The notes under the pieces are model-generated. The model ran no database searches. It was not told the DNA's origin and worked only from the letters and a program-made list of their open reading frames with translations. From the NCBI GenBank assembly GCA_023249165.1, contig JAHFDE010000020.1:1-19606 (forward strand): a DNA stretch of 19,606 nucleotides, read 5' to 3'. The translations under genes were made by a program, and so were the position numbers. The stretch is from Candidatus Methylomirabilota bacterium. GTDB lineage: Bacteria; Methylomirabilota; Methylomirabilia; Methylomirabilales; CSP1-5. This document shows, piece by piece, positions 6,104 through 13,494 of this stretch. Within the stretch, counting starts at the first letter, position 1; each line of letters opens with the position of its first letter.

Positions 6104-6132
6104 TTCGACAACTCCAGTGCCAAAAAGTTTCC
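6104..6132 (-). promoter_or_regulatory. Autoregulatory ECF-type promoter of the sigma operon
   Basis: On the minus strand GGAAACTTTTTG, then 9 nt, then TTGTCGAA. It shares the CTTTTTG...TTGTC spacing with the DUF4139 promoter at 4524-4551, differing by one extra A in the -35. ECF factors usually drive their own operon. Confidence 0.6.
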
Positions 6133-6286
6133 CTGATCCTCTCGCGGCGCGCCGGCGATGGTGTCACGCTCGGCCTACCCTAACACCCAGGCAAGTGCCG
6201 GTCAATAGAGCGCGGATCCGCCCGCACGACCGGATCAAGCGCACCGCCTTGACACCGGATGCCGCATCCTCTAGAGTCGGCCCAGG

Positions 6287-6537
6287 ATGATCCCTTTCGA
6301 CAAAGCCCGCTGGTGGCCCCTCCTGCTGCTGCTCGGCCTGTGTGTCAGCACGAGGGATGGGATTGGTTTTGGAGGCCGAGCCTTCCCGACCAGGAGCTCG
6401 ATACGCGAAAGAGCACCCAGGTCATCTACTGGGAGGGGAGTGTCAACGTGACGGGGACGTACGAGGGAAACGCCGTCACCGGCCACGGGTATGTGGAGCT
6501 GACGGGGTACGCGGGAAAATTCAACCAGCGGATCTGA
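6287..6537 (+). pseudogene. Decayed AttH/CrtC-like lipocalin (secreted hydrolase) gene: signal peptide joined to C-terminal remnant
   Basis: An ATG at 6287 encodes MIPFDKARWWPLLLLLGLCV, a clear signal peptide. From about 6375, one frame over, the DNA encodes LPDQELDTRKSTQVIYWEGS followed by VNVTGTYEGNAVTGHGYVEL and TGYAG, ending at TGA 6535-6537. The YWEGxVxVTG...GxGYVELTGY block is the conserved C-terminal end of the AttH/CrtC (hydroxyneurosporene synthase-like) lipocalin family. Members usually have about 350 residues. Here roughly 250-300 codons are missing and the frame is broken, so no working enzyme is made. A single internal deletion between the signal peptide and the last strands explains the structure best. 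Such genes often follow an ABC transporter (MacB-type) operon. The ABC ATPase remnant at 153-291 may be a relic of the same system, which is inference. Confidence 0.75.
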
Positions 6538-6549
6538 AAGGAGTCGCCG

Positions 6550-7044
6550 GTGGACCTGACGCGCGAGGAAAGGGATCTCGTGGAGCGGTTTCGATCCCTC
6601 GGGGAGCAGGCGCGGGAAGAGCTCTTGTCCCTAAGTGAGAGGCTGGCGGCCGCCCGGAAGAAGCAAAAGCTCCCTCACTATCGGGACCTGATCGGAGAGG
6701 AGATCGTGCGACGGGAAAGCGGCGAGACCGAGGTCCGGATCACGGCGAGGCCCTTTCTGTTAAACCGGAGTGGCGTAGTCCATGGCGGGGTGCTTTGTAC
6801 CCTGATGGATGAGGCGATTGGCTGGGCGGCCTACAACAGCCTGGGGGAAGGAGCGCAGTTGGTCACCGCCGAACTCAAGATCAATTTCCTCGAAGCGGCA
6901 ACGAGCGGCACTCTCACCGGCCACGGGCGGGTGATCCGGCAAGGGAAGCACCTCGTCGTCGGGGAAGGCGATGTCCTCGATCACGACGGGAGGCGCGTCG
7001 CCCGCGGCCTCGGCACGTGGATGATCATCAGTCCTCGTCCCTGA
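6550..7044 (+). CDS. PaaI-type hotdog-fold thioesterase
   Basis: The motif HGGVLCTLMDEAIG (residues 78-91) is the active-site signature of PaaI/4HBT hotdog acyl-CoA thioesterases. The Asp (D87) is the catalytic acid, and the HGG loop contacts the thioester carbonyl. LVTAELKINFLEAA (about 103-116) and the late GHGRVIRQGKHLVVGEGDVLD strands complete the fold. The first 45 residues are an added charged, helical segment (EERDLVERFRSLGEQAREEL), longer than in minimal PaaI proteins. The start is the GTG at 6550 with AAAGGAG eight bases upstream. It would hydrolyse an acyl- or aryl-CoA in the cytoplasm. No phenylacetate genes are nearby, so the substrate is unknown. Confidence 0.85.
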   Translation: MDLTREERDLVERFRSLGEQAREELLSLSERLAAARKKQKLPHYRDLIGEEIVRRESGETEVRITARPFLLNRSGVVHGGVLCTLMDEAIGWAAYNSLGEGAQLVTAELKINFLEAATSGTLTGHGRVIRQGKHLVVGEGDVLDHDGRRVARGLGTWMIISPRP

Positions 7045-7087
7045 AGGGAAACTGCATGGAGGCCGTGGTGGTGGAACGGGAGAAGCA

Positions 7088-7882
7088 ATGACGGCACAGA
7101 AGAAAGAGAAAGGGGGGAGCGGCGGGCGGGTGCCCGAGGGACCGGTAGAACTTATCGTCCTTGGATCGGGCGATGCATTCGGGAGCGGCGGGCGAAATCA
7201 CACCGCCTTCCTGGTCAATCTCCCCTCGTGGGGCTTTCTCCTCGATTGCGGGGCCACGACCCTCATCACCCTAAAGCGGCTGAACCTGGATCCGGGGGCC
7301 ATCGGGGCCATCCTGATTAGCCACCTGCATGGGGATCACATCGCCGGGATTCCGTTCCTCTTCCTACAATATCAGTTTCTCACCGAGCGGCAGGAACCCC
7401 TGATCATCGCCGGCCCCGCGGGAACCGAGCAGTGCATCGAAGGCCTATGGGGGTTGATGTACAAAGAGACGCGAGAGATGATGCCACGGCGATTCACGGT
7501 CCAGTACCTCGAGCTCGAGCCGAAGAAATGGACGCGGATCGGCCCGATAGAGGCTTTCCCACTCGAGGTCGTGCATCACCTGCGGGGCATCCCGTACGGG
7601 TACAAGGTGAAGGCGGGAGGAAAGGTCCTTGGGTACTCTGGTGACACCGAGTGGACGGATAACCTGATCGAGCTCGCCGAGGGCTGCGACCTCTTCATCT
7701 GCGAGTCCTACCGCTATGATCGAAAAATCCGCTTTCACATGAGCTACGAGGATATCCGGGCGCACCGATCGGCACTCAAGTGCAAACGCCTGCTCCTCAC
7801 CCACCTCCACGCTGATGCCCTGGCCCGGCTCCAGGACTTCGAAGACGAGGTCGCATACGACGGTATGCGTGTCTCTCTCTAG
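7088..7882 (+). CDS. MBL-fold metallo-hydrolase, RNase Z-like
   Basis: VELIVLGSGDAFGSGGRNHTAF opens the fold as in RNase Z/ElaC and related phosphodiesterases. SHLHGDH (78-84) is the HxHxDH zinc motif. SGDT (184-187) supplies the bridging Asp, and LLTHLHAD (236-243) the last His. HH at 163-164 may give the third-motif ligand. At 264 aa it is slightly short for RNase Z (about 300), and the flexible exosite arm of tRNase Z is not obvious. It may act on a small phosphodiester or another ester rather than pre-tRNA. The ATG at 7088 follows GGGAG at a short distance, 43 nt after the thioesterase on the same strand, so the two are probably cotranscribed. Confidence 0.87.
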   Translation: MTAQKKEKGGSGGRVPEGPVELIVLGSGDAFGSGGRNHTAFLVNLPSWGFLLDCGATTLITLKRLNLDPGAIGAILISHLHGDHIAGIPFLFLQYQFLTERQEPLIIAGPAGTEQCIEGLWGLMYKETREMMPRRFTVQYLELEPKKWTRIGPIEAFPLEVVHHLRGIPYGYKVKAGGKVLGYSGDTEWTDNLIELAEGCDLFICESYRYDRKIRFHMSYEDIRAHRSALKCKRLLLTHLHADALARLQDFEDEVAYDGMRVSL

Positions 7883-7886
7883 TTCC

Positions 7887-7900
7887 GGGCCTTCCGGCCC
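7887..7900 (+). terminator. Small GC hairpin between convergent genes
   Basis: GGGCC and GGCCC form a 5-bp stem with a 4-nt TTCC loop just after the stop codon at 7880-7882. No T-run follows, so this is only a weak candidate for a terminator in the 69-nt convergent gap. Confidence 0.25.
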
Positions 7901-7951
7901 TCCGCAGATGTCCGCCCTGGCTCCCCCTCCACGATCCCCATCGCCCGGCGC

Positions 7952-8455
7952 TTACACGAAGGGGTTCTCGTCCGCGCTCGGCCCGTAGATCGAGGGAACC
8001 GGAACGTTGAGCAGCCGGAGATAGACCGAGAGCTGGCCCCGATGGTGGTACCAGTGGTTCAGCATGATGGAACGGATCACGCCGATCCGCGGAGCCGCAA
8101 GCAAGACCTTGCCTTTTCTGGTGAGTGTGAACGTGGACGTGGCGCTCCGGTCGTCGAGGCCGTTCAGGAACTGCTTGGCGTTCGCAACGCTCTGGTCGAG
8201 GGCCCGGAGCAGGTCGGCTGCGATGGTAGCCGCCGGATATTCGCCGAACTCCGGCACCTCCGCTTCCTTTTTCGACACGAGGCCGGCCACCTGCCCTGGG
8301 GTCGTCGCCACATGCAGCGCAAGCTGCCCGAGTGACATGGACTTCGGGTGAGGCTTCCACCCGAGCTTGTCGCCCGGCACTCGTTCCAACACGCGCCGGG
8401 TTGTCGCCGCTTCCTGATCAAGTTCTGCGAGAATCGGATCCGTCATTCGCGTCAT
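7952..8455 (-). CDS. DinB-family four-helix-bundle protein
   Basis: The 167-residue product has the DinB/YfiT layout. The first His is in LGQLALHVATTP (H48). A second pair lies in SIMLNHWYHHRGQLSVYLRLL (H134 and H138), giving the usual metal-binding His triad. The C-terminal VPSIYGPSADENPF is a common ending for the family. Members bind a divalent metal and include thiol S-transferases and detoxification enzymes; the exact activity is not predictable. The start at 8455 has AAGGAGGAG upstream. It is the last gene of the ArsR-AHSA1-DinB group, separated from the AHSA1 gene by 55 nt and probably cotranscribed. Confidence 0.9.
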   Translation of the reverse strand: MTRMTDPILAELDQEAATTRRVLERVPGDKLGWKPHPKSMSLGQLALHVATTPGQVAGLVSKKEAEVPEFGEYPAATIAADLLRALDQSVANAKQFLNGLDDRSATSTFTLTRKGKVLLAAPRIGVIRSIMLNHWYHHRGQLSVYLRLLNVPVPSIYGPSADENPFV

Positions 8456-8510
8456 TGGGATCTCCTCCTTCTCCTTTAAACGTCCTCTGTTTCGCCTCCA
8501 CCATTACACA

Positions 8511-8960
8511 TTACAGGGCTTTGGGGAGTCGGTCGAGACAGCCGGTCCAACCCTTGGTGTGCTCGTCTCGCGTCTCGGCGGTCGGGAACAACTCATGCGT
8601 CAGAATCAGCTCGGTGGTATTCCCCTGATCGCGGAATTCGACCGTCACGAGCGTTTCGCCGACGTCCATGCCACCCTCCTGCCAGGACCACGTGAAGACG
8701 AGCTTTTCCGGTGGTTTGACCTCCCGGTACGCGCCCACAACCGTATGAAGCTTCCCCTGAGGAGACCGAATCTGGATGCGGTATCGGCCGCCGACGCGCA
8801 GGTCCACCTCGGCGATCGGCGTGGCATAGTCGTCCCCGGGGGCAAACCACTTCTTGAGCGCTGCCGGATCCGTCCAGGCGCGAAAGACCTTCTCCCGGGC
8901 GGCCTTGAGGGTCCGGGTAAGACGCAAGGTCGTCTCCTGTTTTGCTCTTGCACTCGGCAT
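8511..8960 (-). CDS. SRPBCC / AHSA1-domain protein
   Basis: RTLKAAREKVFRAWTDPAAL, KKWFAPGDDYATPIAEVDLRVGG and KLVFTWSW mark the AHSA1 (Hsp90 activator homologue) branch of the START-like SRPBCC fold. LVTVEFRDQGNTTELILTHELF and the final TKGWTGCLDRL helix complete it. The fold has a deep hydrophobic pocket for a small ligand; the ligand is unknown. The start is the ATG at 8960 with AAGGAGGG upstream. It shares one base with the ArsR stop (TGATG), so translation is coupled. ArsR-AHSA1 pairs are common, and the regulator is thought to sense or control the same compound. Confidence 0.9.
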   Translation of the reverse strand: MPSARAKQETTLRLTRTLKAAREKVFRAWTDPAALKKWFAPGDDYATPIAEVDLRVGGRYRIQIRSPQGKLHTVVGAYREVKPPEKLVFTWSWQEGGMDVGETLVTVEFRDQGNTTELILTHELFPTAETRDEHTKGWTGCLDRLPKAL

Positions 8961-9304
8961 CACCGTCCCTCCTTCTTTTTTCGCGATTCCTCCAGGTATT
9001 GCGCAAGCCCCTCCAATCGCTCCTCCCAGAATTGCCGGTACCGAACGATCCACTCCTCAGCGTCCTTGAGCGGCCGTGTCACCACGCGACACCTGTGCAC
9101 ACGGCCATCCCTCCTCCGAGCCAACAGACCTGCCTTTTCCAACACGCGCAGGTGCCTTGAGATGGCGGGCAGGGATACGTCGAACGGCTCGGCCAGGGCC
9201 GTCACCGAGCACTCGCCTCGAGCCAACCGGGCCAGGATCGCTCGGCGCGTCGGATCGGCCAGGGCCGAAAACGTGGCGTCGAGATTGGCCGGATACTTAA
9301 CCAT
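8960..9304 (-). CDS. ArsR-family winged-helix repressor
   Basis: The 114-residue product contains DATFSALADPTRRAILARLA, then the HTH GECSVTALAEPFDVSLPAISRHLRVLEKAGLL and a basic wing (ARRRDGRVHRCRV). This is an ArsR/SmtB-type dimeric repressor. No cysteine metal motif (ELCVC) is present, so it probably belongs to the SdpR-like, non-metal branch. The start is the ATG at 9304, which sits in the middle of a palindromic operator. No ribosome site precedes it. The predicted transcript start falls at or beside the A of the ATG, so the mRNA is probably leaderless. An ATG twelve codons earlier lies upstream of the -10 and is rejected. The product likely represses its own operon. Confidence 0.92.
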   Translation of the reverse strand: MVKYPANLDATFSALADPTRRAILARLARGECSVTALAEPFDVSLPAISRHLRVLEKAGLLARRRDGRVHRCRVVTRPLKDAEEWIVRYRQFWEERLEGLAQYLEESRKKKEGR

Positions 9305-9314
9305 TTGGTTAAGT
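9295..9314. promoter_or_regulatory. ArsR operator (20-bp perfect palindrome)
   Basis: ACTTAACC and GGTTAAGT flank a central ATTT/AAAT, giving a fully symmetric 20-bp site. It overlaps the -10 box, the predicted transcript start and the start codon of the arsR-like gene. TTAACC-type palindromes are typical for autoregulated ArsR/AHSA1 operons. Confidence 0.8.
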
Positions 9315-9340
9315 GTAAGCGAGGCCCCATTCCTTGTCAA
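9312..9340 (-). promoter_or_regulatory. Sigma-70 promoter of the ArsR operon
   Basis: On the minus strand a perfect -35 TTGACA (9340-9335) and TACACT (9317-9312) are separated by exactly 17 nt. Position +1 would be at or next to the ATG at 9304. Confidence 0.8.
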
Positions 9341-9551
9341 GCATTAATTCGCGATGTCCCATCTAGGCCCTTGAGGGCGACCAAGGGCGAGATACGACTG
9401 AAATCCGGACGGGCACGGGTATGCGGTGCCGTGTCAAAATTTGGGAACTATAGGAAATTGCTTAGCTTGAAGCCTATGGTATCGAATTTGCAATAACGAA
9501 GTTTGGGCACCCAATGAAGACGCGAAGCCCGACATAAAGGATGGAGACACG
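9341..9551. other. Intergenic stretch, partly AT-rich
   Basis: No gene is seen. Positions 9435-9515 are clearly richer in A and T than the surroundings. They hold a weak promoter candidate for the next gene (TTGAAG near 9468, TGCAAT about 16 nt later). The shift in composition fits an acquired segment together with the 9552-9923 gene, but the region is too short to be sure. Confidence 0.4.
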
Positions 9552-9923
9552 GTGAAAAAGATACTACTGTTCGCATTCACGATCTTTCTAGCTTCTCCCG
9601 CATATGCTGGCCACGACAAAGCCCCGGCTCACCTCGGAATTCCCCCGATCGTCGGTGAATACCTCCATGAGTTCGGAGGCCTGTACACCACGATGGTCGT
9701 CACATGTCATGAAAGGCGAGTGGTCTGCTCGGCCAAGGATCAGATCGCCATGGTCGTGTTCTACGACTCCCGAGAAGCCCGTGATCAGGGCGACGACCAC
9801 CACTACCTTGGGACGGCGATCTTTGAGCTCCAAGACGGGGAAGAGGGCCGCCTCGGCAAGCTCCTGCAATTCTTCTTCAGCAATGGCCGGATGTGGGCGC
9901 GAGGCGCGGACCTGGAAATCTGA
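9552..9923 (+). CDS. Small secreted protein of unknown function
   Basis: The GTG at 9552 is preceded by AAAGGATGGAG. The 123-residue product starts with MKKILLFAFTIFLASPAYA and a cleavage site before GHD, so it is exported. The mature part of about 104 residues is neutral to acidic and rich in His and Asp (HDKAPAH, RDQGDDHHY). Two cysteines (VVTCHERRVVC) are spaced for a disulphide. No membrane segment or lipobox is present. I do not recognise a family. The coding frame looks real: signal peptide, ribosome site, and no rival frame with better codon use. It stands alone between the ArsR operon and pduO. Confidence 0.7.
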   Translation: MKKILLFAFTIFLASPAYAGHDKAPAHLGIPPIVGEYLHEFGGLYTTMVVTCHERRVVCSAKDQIAMVVFYDSREARDQGDDHHYLGTAIFELQDGEEGRLGKLLQFFFSNGRMWARGADLEI

Positions 9924-10217
9924 TGGCGGGTACGGGCCGTCGAGACAAAGCTGACGAGAGACCCGTTTGACGTCGGGACCTTGCTGATCCTTCACCAATC
10001 AAGCGATCCTGTAACCCGCACGGTCTTCTTCCTCACAACCGGCCTTCCTCTCAGGGCATGCCTTACACACCCTTCGAGAACCCCCACCAGATAAATGATG
10101 GGCCCAAGCGTCCGGGCGGGATCGGAAAAACTGAACTGCGGGGTTGTCTTTACTGCTAGAATAAGGCCGCGGTAGCCCCCGAGACCAAAAAGACCCGCTT
10201 GAGAAGGAGACACGTCG
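9924..10217. other. Intergenic stretch before pduO, no gene seen
   Basis: No ORF, tRNA or convincing RNA structure is seen. TAGAAT near 10156 could be a -10 box for pduO but lacks a good -35. The cobalamin-riboswitch core (GCCACTG with B12-box partners) was looked for and not found. Confidence 0.4.
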
Positions 10218-10781
10218 ATGCCGCGCATTACGAAGGTCTATACGCGTAGTGGAGATGACGGCACGACCGGTTTGGGCACCGGCCGGCGCGTTCCCAAGGA
10301 CTCGCCGCGCATCGAGGCCTACGGAACGGTCGATGAGTTGAACTCCCATATCGGCGCCGCGCTGGCCACCGGTCTCGATCCGATGCTCCAAGGCGAGCTG
10401 GCGCGGATCCAAAATGACTTGTTCCACCTGGGCTCCGACCTGTGCATTCCCGAAGAGGACAAGGCACGCTTCAAGGTGCCGCAGATCGAGCAGCGCCACG
10501 TCGATGCCCTGGAGCAGTCGATGGATCGCCTCTCCACCGAGCTTGCCCCTTTGGAGAACTTCGTCCTGCCGGGCGGCTCGCCGGGCGCCGCCCACCTGCA
10601 TGTCGCGCGCACCGTGTGCCGCCGGGCGGAGCGACTGGTGATCGCCCTCAGTCGAAAGGAGGCCGTGGGCTCCTTCGCCATCAAGTACCTCAATCGACTC
10701 TCGGATGCGCTCTTCGTGATGGCTCGCTACGAGAATACGCGGCAGGGAACGCCGGACGTTACCTGGGACAGCAGGGCATGA
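10218..10781 (+). CDS. pduO: Corrinoid adenosyltransferase, PduO type
   Basis: TRSGDDGTTGLGTGRRVPKD (residues 9-28) is the ATP-binding signature of PduO-type ATP:cob(I)alamin adenosyltransferases. It is followed by RIEAYGTVDELNSHIGAAL. The C-terminal RTVCRRAERLVIAL and KYLNRLSDALFVMARYEN complete the active site shared between trimer subunits. At 187 aa the length is standard. It transfers the 5'-deoxyadenosyl group of ATP to cob(I)alamin, making coenzyme B12. The ATG has GAAGGAG upstream. The stop overlaps the queC start by four bases (ATGA). No B12-dependent enzyme is in the window. Confidence 0.95.
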   Translation: MPRITKVYTRSGDDGTTGLGTGRRVPKDSPRIEAYGTVDELNSHIGAALATGLDPMLQGELARIQNDLFHLGSDLCIPEEDKARFKVPQIEQRHVDALEQSMDRLSTELAPLENFVLPGGSPGAAHLHVARTVCRRAERLVIALSRKEAVGSFAIKYLNRLSDALFVMARYENTRQGTPDVTWDSRA

Positions 10782-11401
10782 CGGCAGAGCGAAGTCTTGT
10801 CCTCTTCAGCGGAGGTGTGGATAGCTCCACGCTGCTCGCCCGGGAGGTCAAGGAGGGCTTCAACGTTGTCCCGGTGCACATCGATTATGGCCAGCGCGGC
10901 GCGCGGATGGAGCGCTTGAGTTGCGAGGCGCAAGCGAAGGCCCGGGGCCTGACCCTGGAGACACTCGACGCGTCCTCGCTGGGCGAGGGTTTCCGGCAAC
11001 GAGCGAGAAAAGACCGCGATGTGCCCTTTCCCCACCGAAACCTCGTAATCCTGGCGATCGCGCTCTCGTACGCGCACGAGCGCCTCTGCACGCGCATCTG
11101 CCTCTCGATCAACCGGGACGACACCGAAGATCACCCCGCCTCCACGCAGGCATTTATCGATTCATTCAGGGCGATGGCGGTGACCCTCGACAAGCGATTC
11201 GAGATCGCGACACCCCTGATCGGGCTTCGGAAACACGATGTTGTCCTTTTGGGCGCTAGCCTCGCCGTTGATTTCTCGAAAACCTATAGCTGCCTCCTGG
11301 GAGGGGAGCGGCACTGCGGGGGCTGCGCCCAATGTCTGGCTCGCAAACGGGCCTTCCGCCTCGCCAGCCTCCCGGAACCCGAAGGCTTTTACGAAGCGTG
11401 A
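10778..11401 (+). CDS. queC: 7-cyano-7-deazaguanine synthase QueC
   Basis: The PP-loop SGGVDS (residues 11-16) binds ATP. VVPVHIDYGQR follows as in QueC. Four cysteines at 172, 180, 183 and 186 (SCLLGGERHCGGCAQC) match the zinc site Cx8Cx2Cx2C of the family. The enzyme converts 7-carboxy-7-deazaguanine with ammonia and ATP to preQ0, on the way to queuosine or 7-deazaguanine DNA modification. At 207 aa it is slightly shorter than E. coli QueC (231). The start ATG at 10778 overlaps the pduO stop. No queD, queE or queF is near, and no dpd DNA-modification genes, so a tRNA role is assumed. Confidence 0.95.
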   Translation: MTAERSLVLFSGGVDSSTLLAREVKEGFNVVPVHIDYGQRGARMERLSCEAQAKARGLTLETLDASSLGEGFRQRARKDRDVPFPHRNLVILAIALSYAHERLCTRICLSINRDDTEDHPASTQAFIDSFRAMAVTLDKRFEIATPLIGLRKHDVVLLGASLAVDFSKTYSCLLGGERHCGGCAQCLARKRAFRLASLPEPEGFYEA

Positions 11402-11562
11402 GTGCTGAAGCCGTTCACGGAGTACATACGGCGCAGAGGAAATGACACCAGAGCCGCCGTGTAACCACTGTTTCGTGTCGATGTTCGTGCGATGCTCGGG
11501 TCGTCGTCCCCCAAACGAAAGACAGGATGCGCAGAACGGACCGGGCATCACGTCAAGCACGG

Positions 11563-13494
11563 TTAGCGGCGCTGTTCGAGGGTGGCGGTCGCATTGAACT
11601 CGTGGCCGTTGCGGAGGAAGACGAACTCGACGGTGTCGCCGGCCCGCTTGGAGCGGAGGACGTACACGAGGTCGTGGAGATTCTTGATGCGGACCCCGGC
11701 CATCTGCACGATGACATCCCCTTCTCGAAGACCCGCCTTCTCCGCCGGGCTTCCCGGACGGACCCCGGTGAGCCGGACGCCCTCCTCATCCTGGGGGCCG
11801 AAGTCGGGGATCGACCCAAAGTAGGCCCCGTATCCCCCACCTCCTCCTCCACCTAGGGGCTCCTCCACCCGCACATACGTGACCGGCTCGCCGCGATTGG
11901 CCAGATGTGCGACGACCCGGTACGCGAAACGGGACACCGCCGCCAGCCCCTCGCCGCTCACCTTGTCCACCGTGTCTGAAGGTCTGTGATAGTCGCCGTG
12001 AGGCCCGGTGAAGAAGAAGAGGACCGGAATCTTTCGCGCATAGAAACTGGTATGATCCGAAGGGCCATACCCGCCTCCACCGAGCTTCAGGATCAGGTTG
12101 CGGTCGCGATTCACCTCTTCCAGCAGGTCGGCAAACTCCTTCCCCGTCTTGACCCCGAAGACATAGAGGGTCCGGTCCTTGAGGCGGCCGATCATGTCGA
12201 GGTTGATCATGGCCACAGTCTTCTCCAGTGGGATCCGGGGATGCTTGGTGTAATGGGAGGAGCCCACGATCCCCAGCTCCTCGGCGGAGAAGGCGGCAAA
12301 GATCAGGGTCCGCTTGGCTCCGCCGGATTTCTCGAAGGCCCTGGCGAGGAGGATGAGGGCCGCCGTCCCCGAGGCATTGTCGTCGGCACCGGGGTGAATC
12401 TCGCCGTACTGCGAGGGTGCCAGAGAGTATTCTCCTCCGACACCCAGGTGGTCGTAGTGCGCGCCCACGACAACGACGGTCTTCCGCAGGACCGGATCAC
12501 TTCCTGGGAGGATGCCGATGATATTGGCGGCGGTCCCTCGCTCTTCAATGAGCCTGACCTGGATCGCCACCAGGGAGCGTGGGATCACGAAGCTTTGAGG
12601 GGTCAAAGCTCGATCAATGGTTTGCTGTAACTGGACCAAGGTCTTGCCGGTTCGCTTGAGGAGGGTCTCAGCCACAGACCGTTTGGCATTCACCGCGATA
12701 ATCCCGGCCCGGCTCCCCCCCGCTACGCCTCGGATACCGAACAGCTCTTCCGGCTGATCCGTATGACCTAACGGGTCTTCCACAACCATGATGGCCCTGG
12801 CCCCGTGTTCCCTGGCATTGATGGCCTTGTAACGCACCTCGGTATACCGATAGGCGTCGGGATGTCGGAAGGGGCTCTTCTCATCCTTCTCCCGTGGCTC
12901 ATGGGTTATGACGAGGACGATCTTGTCCGTTACATCGATGCCAGCGTAGTCATCGTAGTGCAGTTCCGGCGCCGTGATGCCGTATCCCGCAAAGACGACC
13001 TCCCCTTCGACGGCGCCATCTTCGGAGAAGCCAAAGGGGGTAAACAGGGTCCTGGCGAGGGCCTCCGATTTCTCCGGGTCAGGTCCCTCCGGGATCACAC
13101 GCATTCGGGTTTCGGGCCCCACCCGGACGCCGGTGATCACCTCGAAGGTCTGCCGGTATCCTTGCGTTCCGCCGGGTTTCAGCCCCGTCTGTTGAAACTC
13201 TCTGGAAATATGCTCCGCTGCCTTCTCGATTCCAGGCGTTCCGACCCCGCGGCCCGCCATTGCCGGCGACGCGAGGATCCGGACCTCCTCAATGAGCGCT
13301 CCCGCCGTAATGACCTCCTCGCTCCGAGCGGAAGCGAAGAGGAGGGGCAGGAGAAGTGCCGAGACCCCCCAGCGCCAGATCGACCTTGAACTATGAACGG
13401 CTCGGCTGAGCTCGCCGTAGCCCCTGAACCCTGAACGGCTTCTCGTCATCGGTCGTCGGACTTCGGCGAGCTCAGTCGAGCCGTCATCGGTCAT
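11563..13494 (-). CDS. Exported M28-family metallopeptidase with PA and PDZ domains
   Basis: A hydrophobic segment at residues 42-56 (WGVSALLLPLLFASARS) is a signal peptide. A PA-type insert spans about 150-300. The M28 zinc site follows: GAHYDHLG (H346, D348), HPGADDNASG (D371), EELG (E405, E406), LDMIGR (D433) and SDHTSFY (H481). A Gly-run linker (549-554) leads to a C-terminal PDZ domain (about 570-635; LTGVRPGSPAEKAGLREGDVI). It would act as a periplasmic aminopeptidase-like enzyme. The ATG at 13494 overlaps the nth stop as ATGA. The first 37 codons are encoded by intergenic-type repeat DNA and include STELAEV. A later ATG at 13449 is also within the repeat. The true start is therefore uncertain and the repeat may have replaced the original one. 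Confidence 0.88.
   Translation of the reverse strand: MTDDGSTELAEVRRPMTRSRSGFRGYGELSRAVHSSRSIWRWGVSALLLPLLFASARSEEVITAGALIEEVRILASPAMAGRGVGTPGIEKAAEHISREFQQTGLKPGGTQGYRQTFEVITGVRVGPETRMRVIPEGPDPEKSEALARTLFTPFGFSEDGAVEGEVVFAGYGITAPELHYDDYAGIDVTDKIVLVITHEPREKDEKSPFRHPDAYRYTEVRYKAINAREHGARAIMVVEDPLGHTDQPEELFGIRGVAGGSRAGIIAVNAKRSVAETLLKRTGKTLVQLQQTIDRALTPQSFVIPRSLVAIQVRLIEERGTAANIIGILPGSDPVLRKTVVVVGAHYDHLGVGGEYSLAPSQYGEIHPGADDNASGTAALILLARAFEKSGGAKRTLIFAAFSAEELGIVGSSHYTKHPRIPLEKTVAMINLDMIGRLKDRTLYVFGVKTGKEFADLLEEVNRDRNLILKLGGGGYGPSDHTSFYARKIPVLFFFTGPHGDYHRPSDTVDKVSGEGLAAVSRFAYRVVAHLANRGEPVTYVRVEEPLGGGGGGGYGAYFGSIPDFGPQDEEGVRLTGVRPGSPAEKAGLREGDVIVQMAGVRIKNLHDLVYVLRSKRAGDTVEFVFLRNGHEFNATATLEQRR

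Noticed and set aside
6093..6123. TTG start ten codons upstream for the ECF sigma factor
   Set aside because: It lies inside the predicted -35/-10 promoter that is matched by the DUF4139 promoter.
9924..10217. Cobalamin riboswitch before pduO
   Set aside because: The conserved B12-box and GCCACTG core are missing; only scattered GC-rich pairs are present.
10442..10777. Extension of QueC upstream to 10442
   Set aside because: The extra 112 codons lie out of frame inside pduO; the PP-loop protein starts naturally at 10778.
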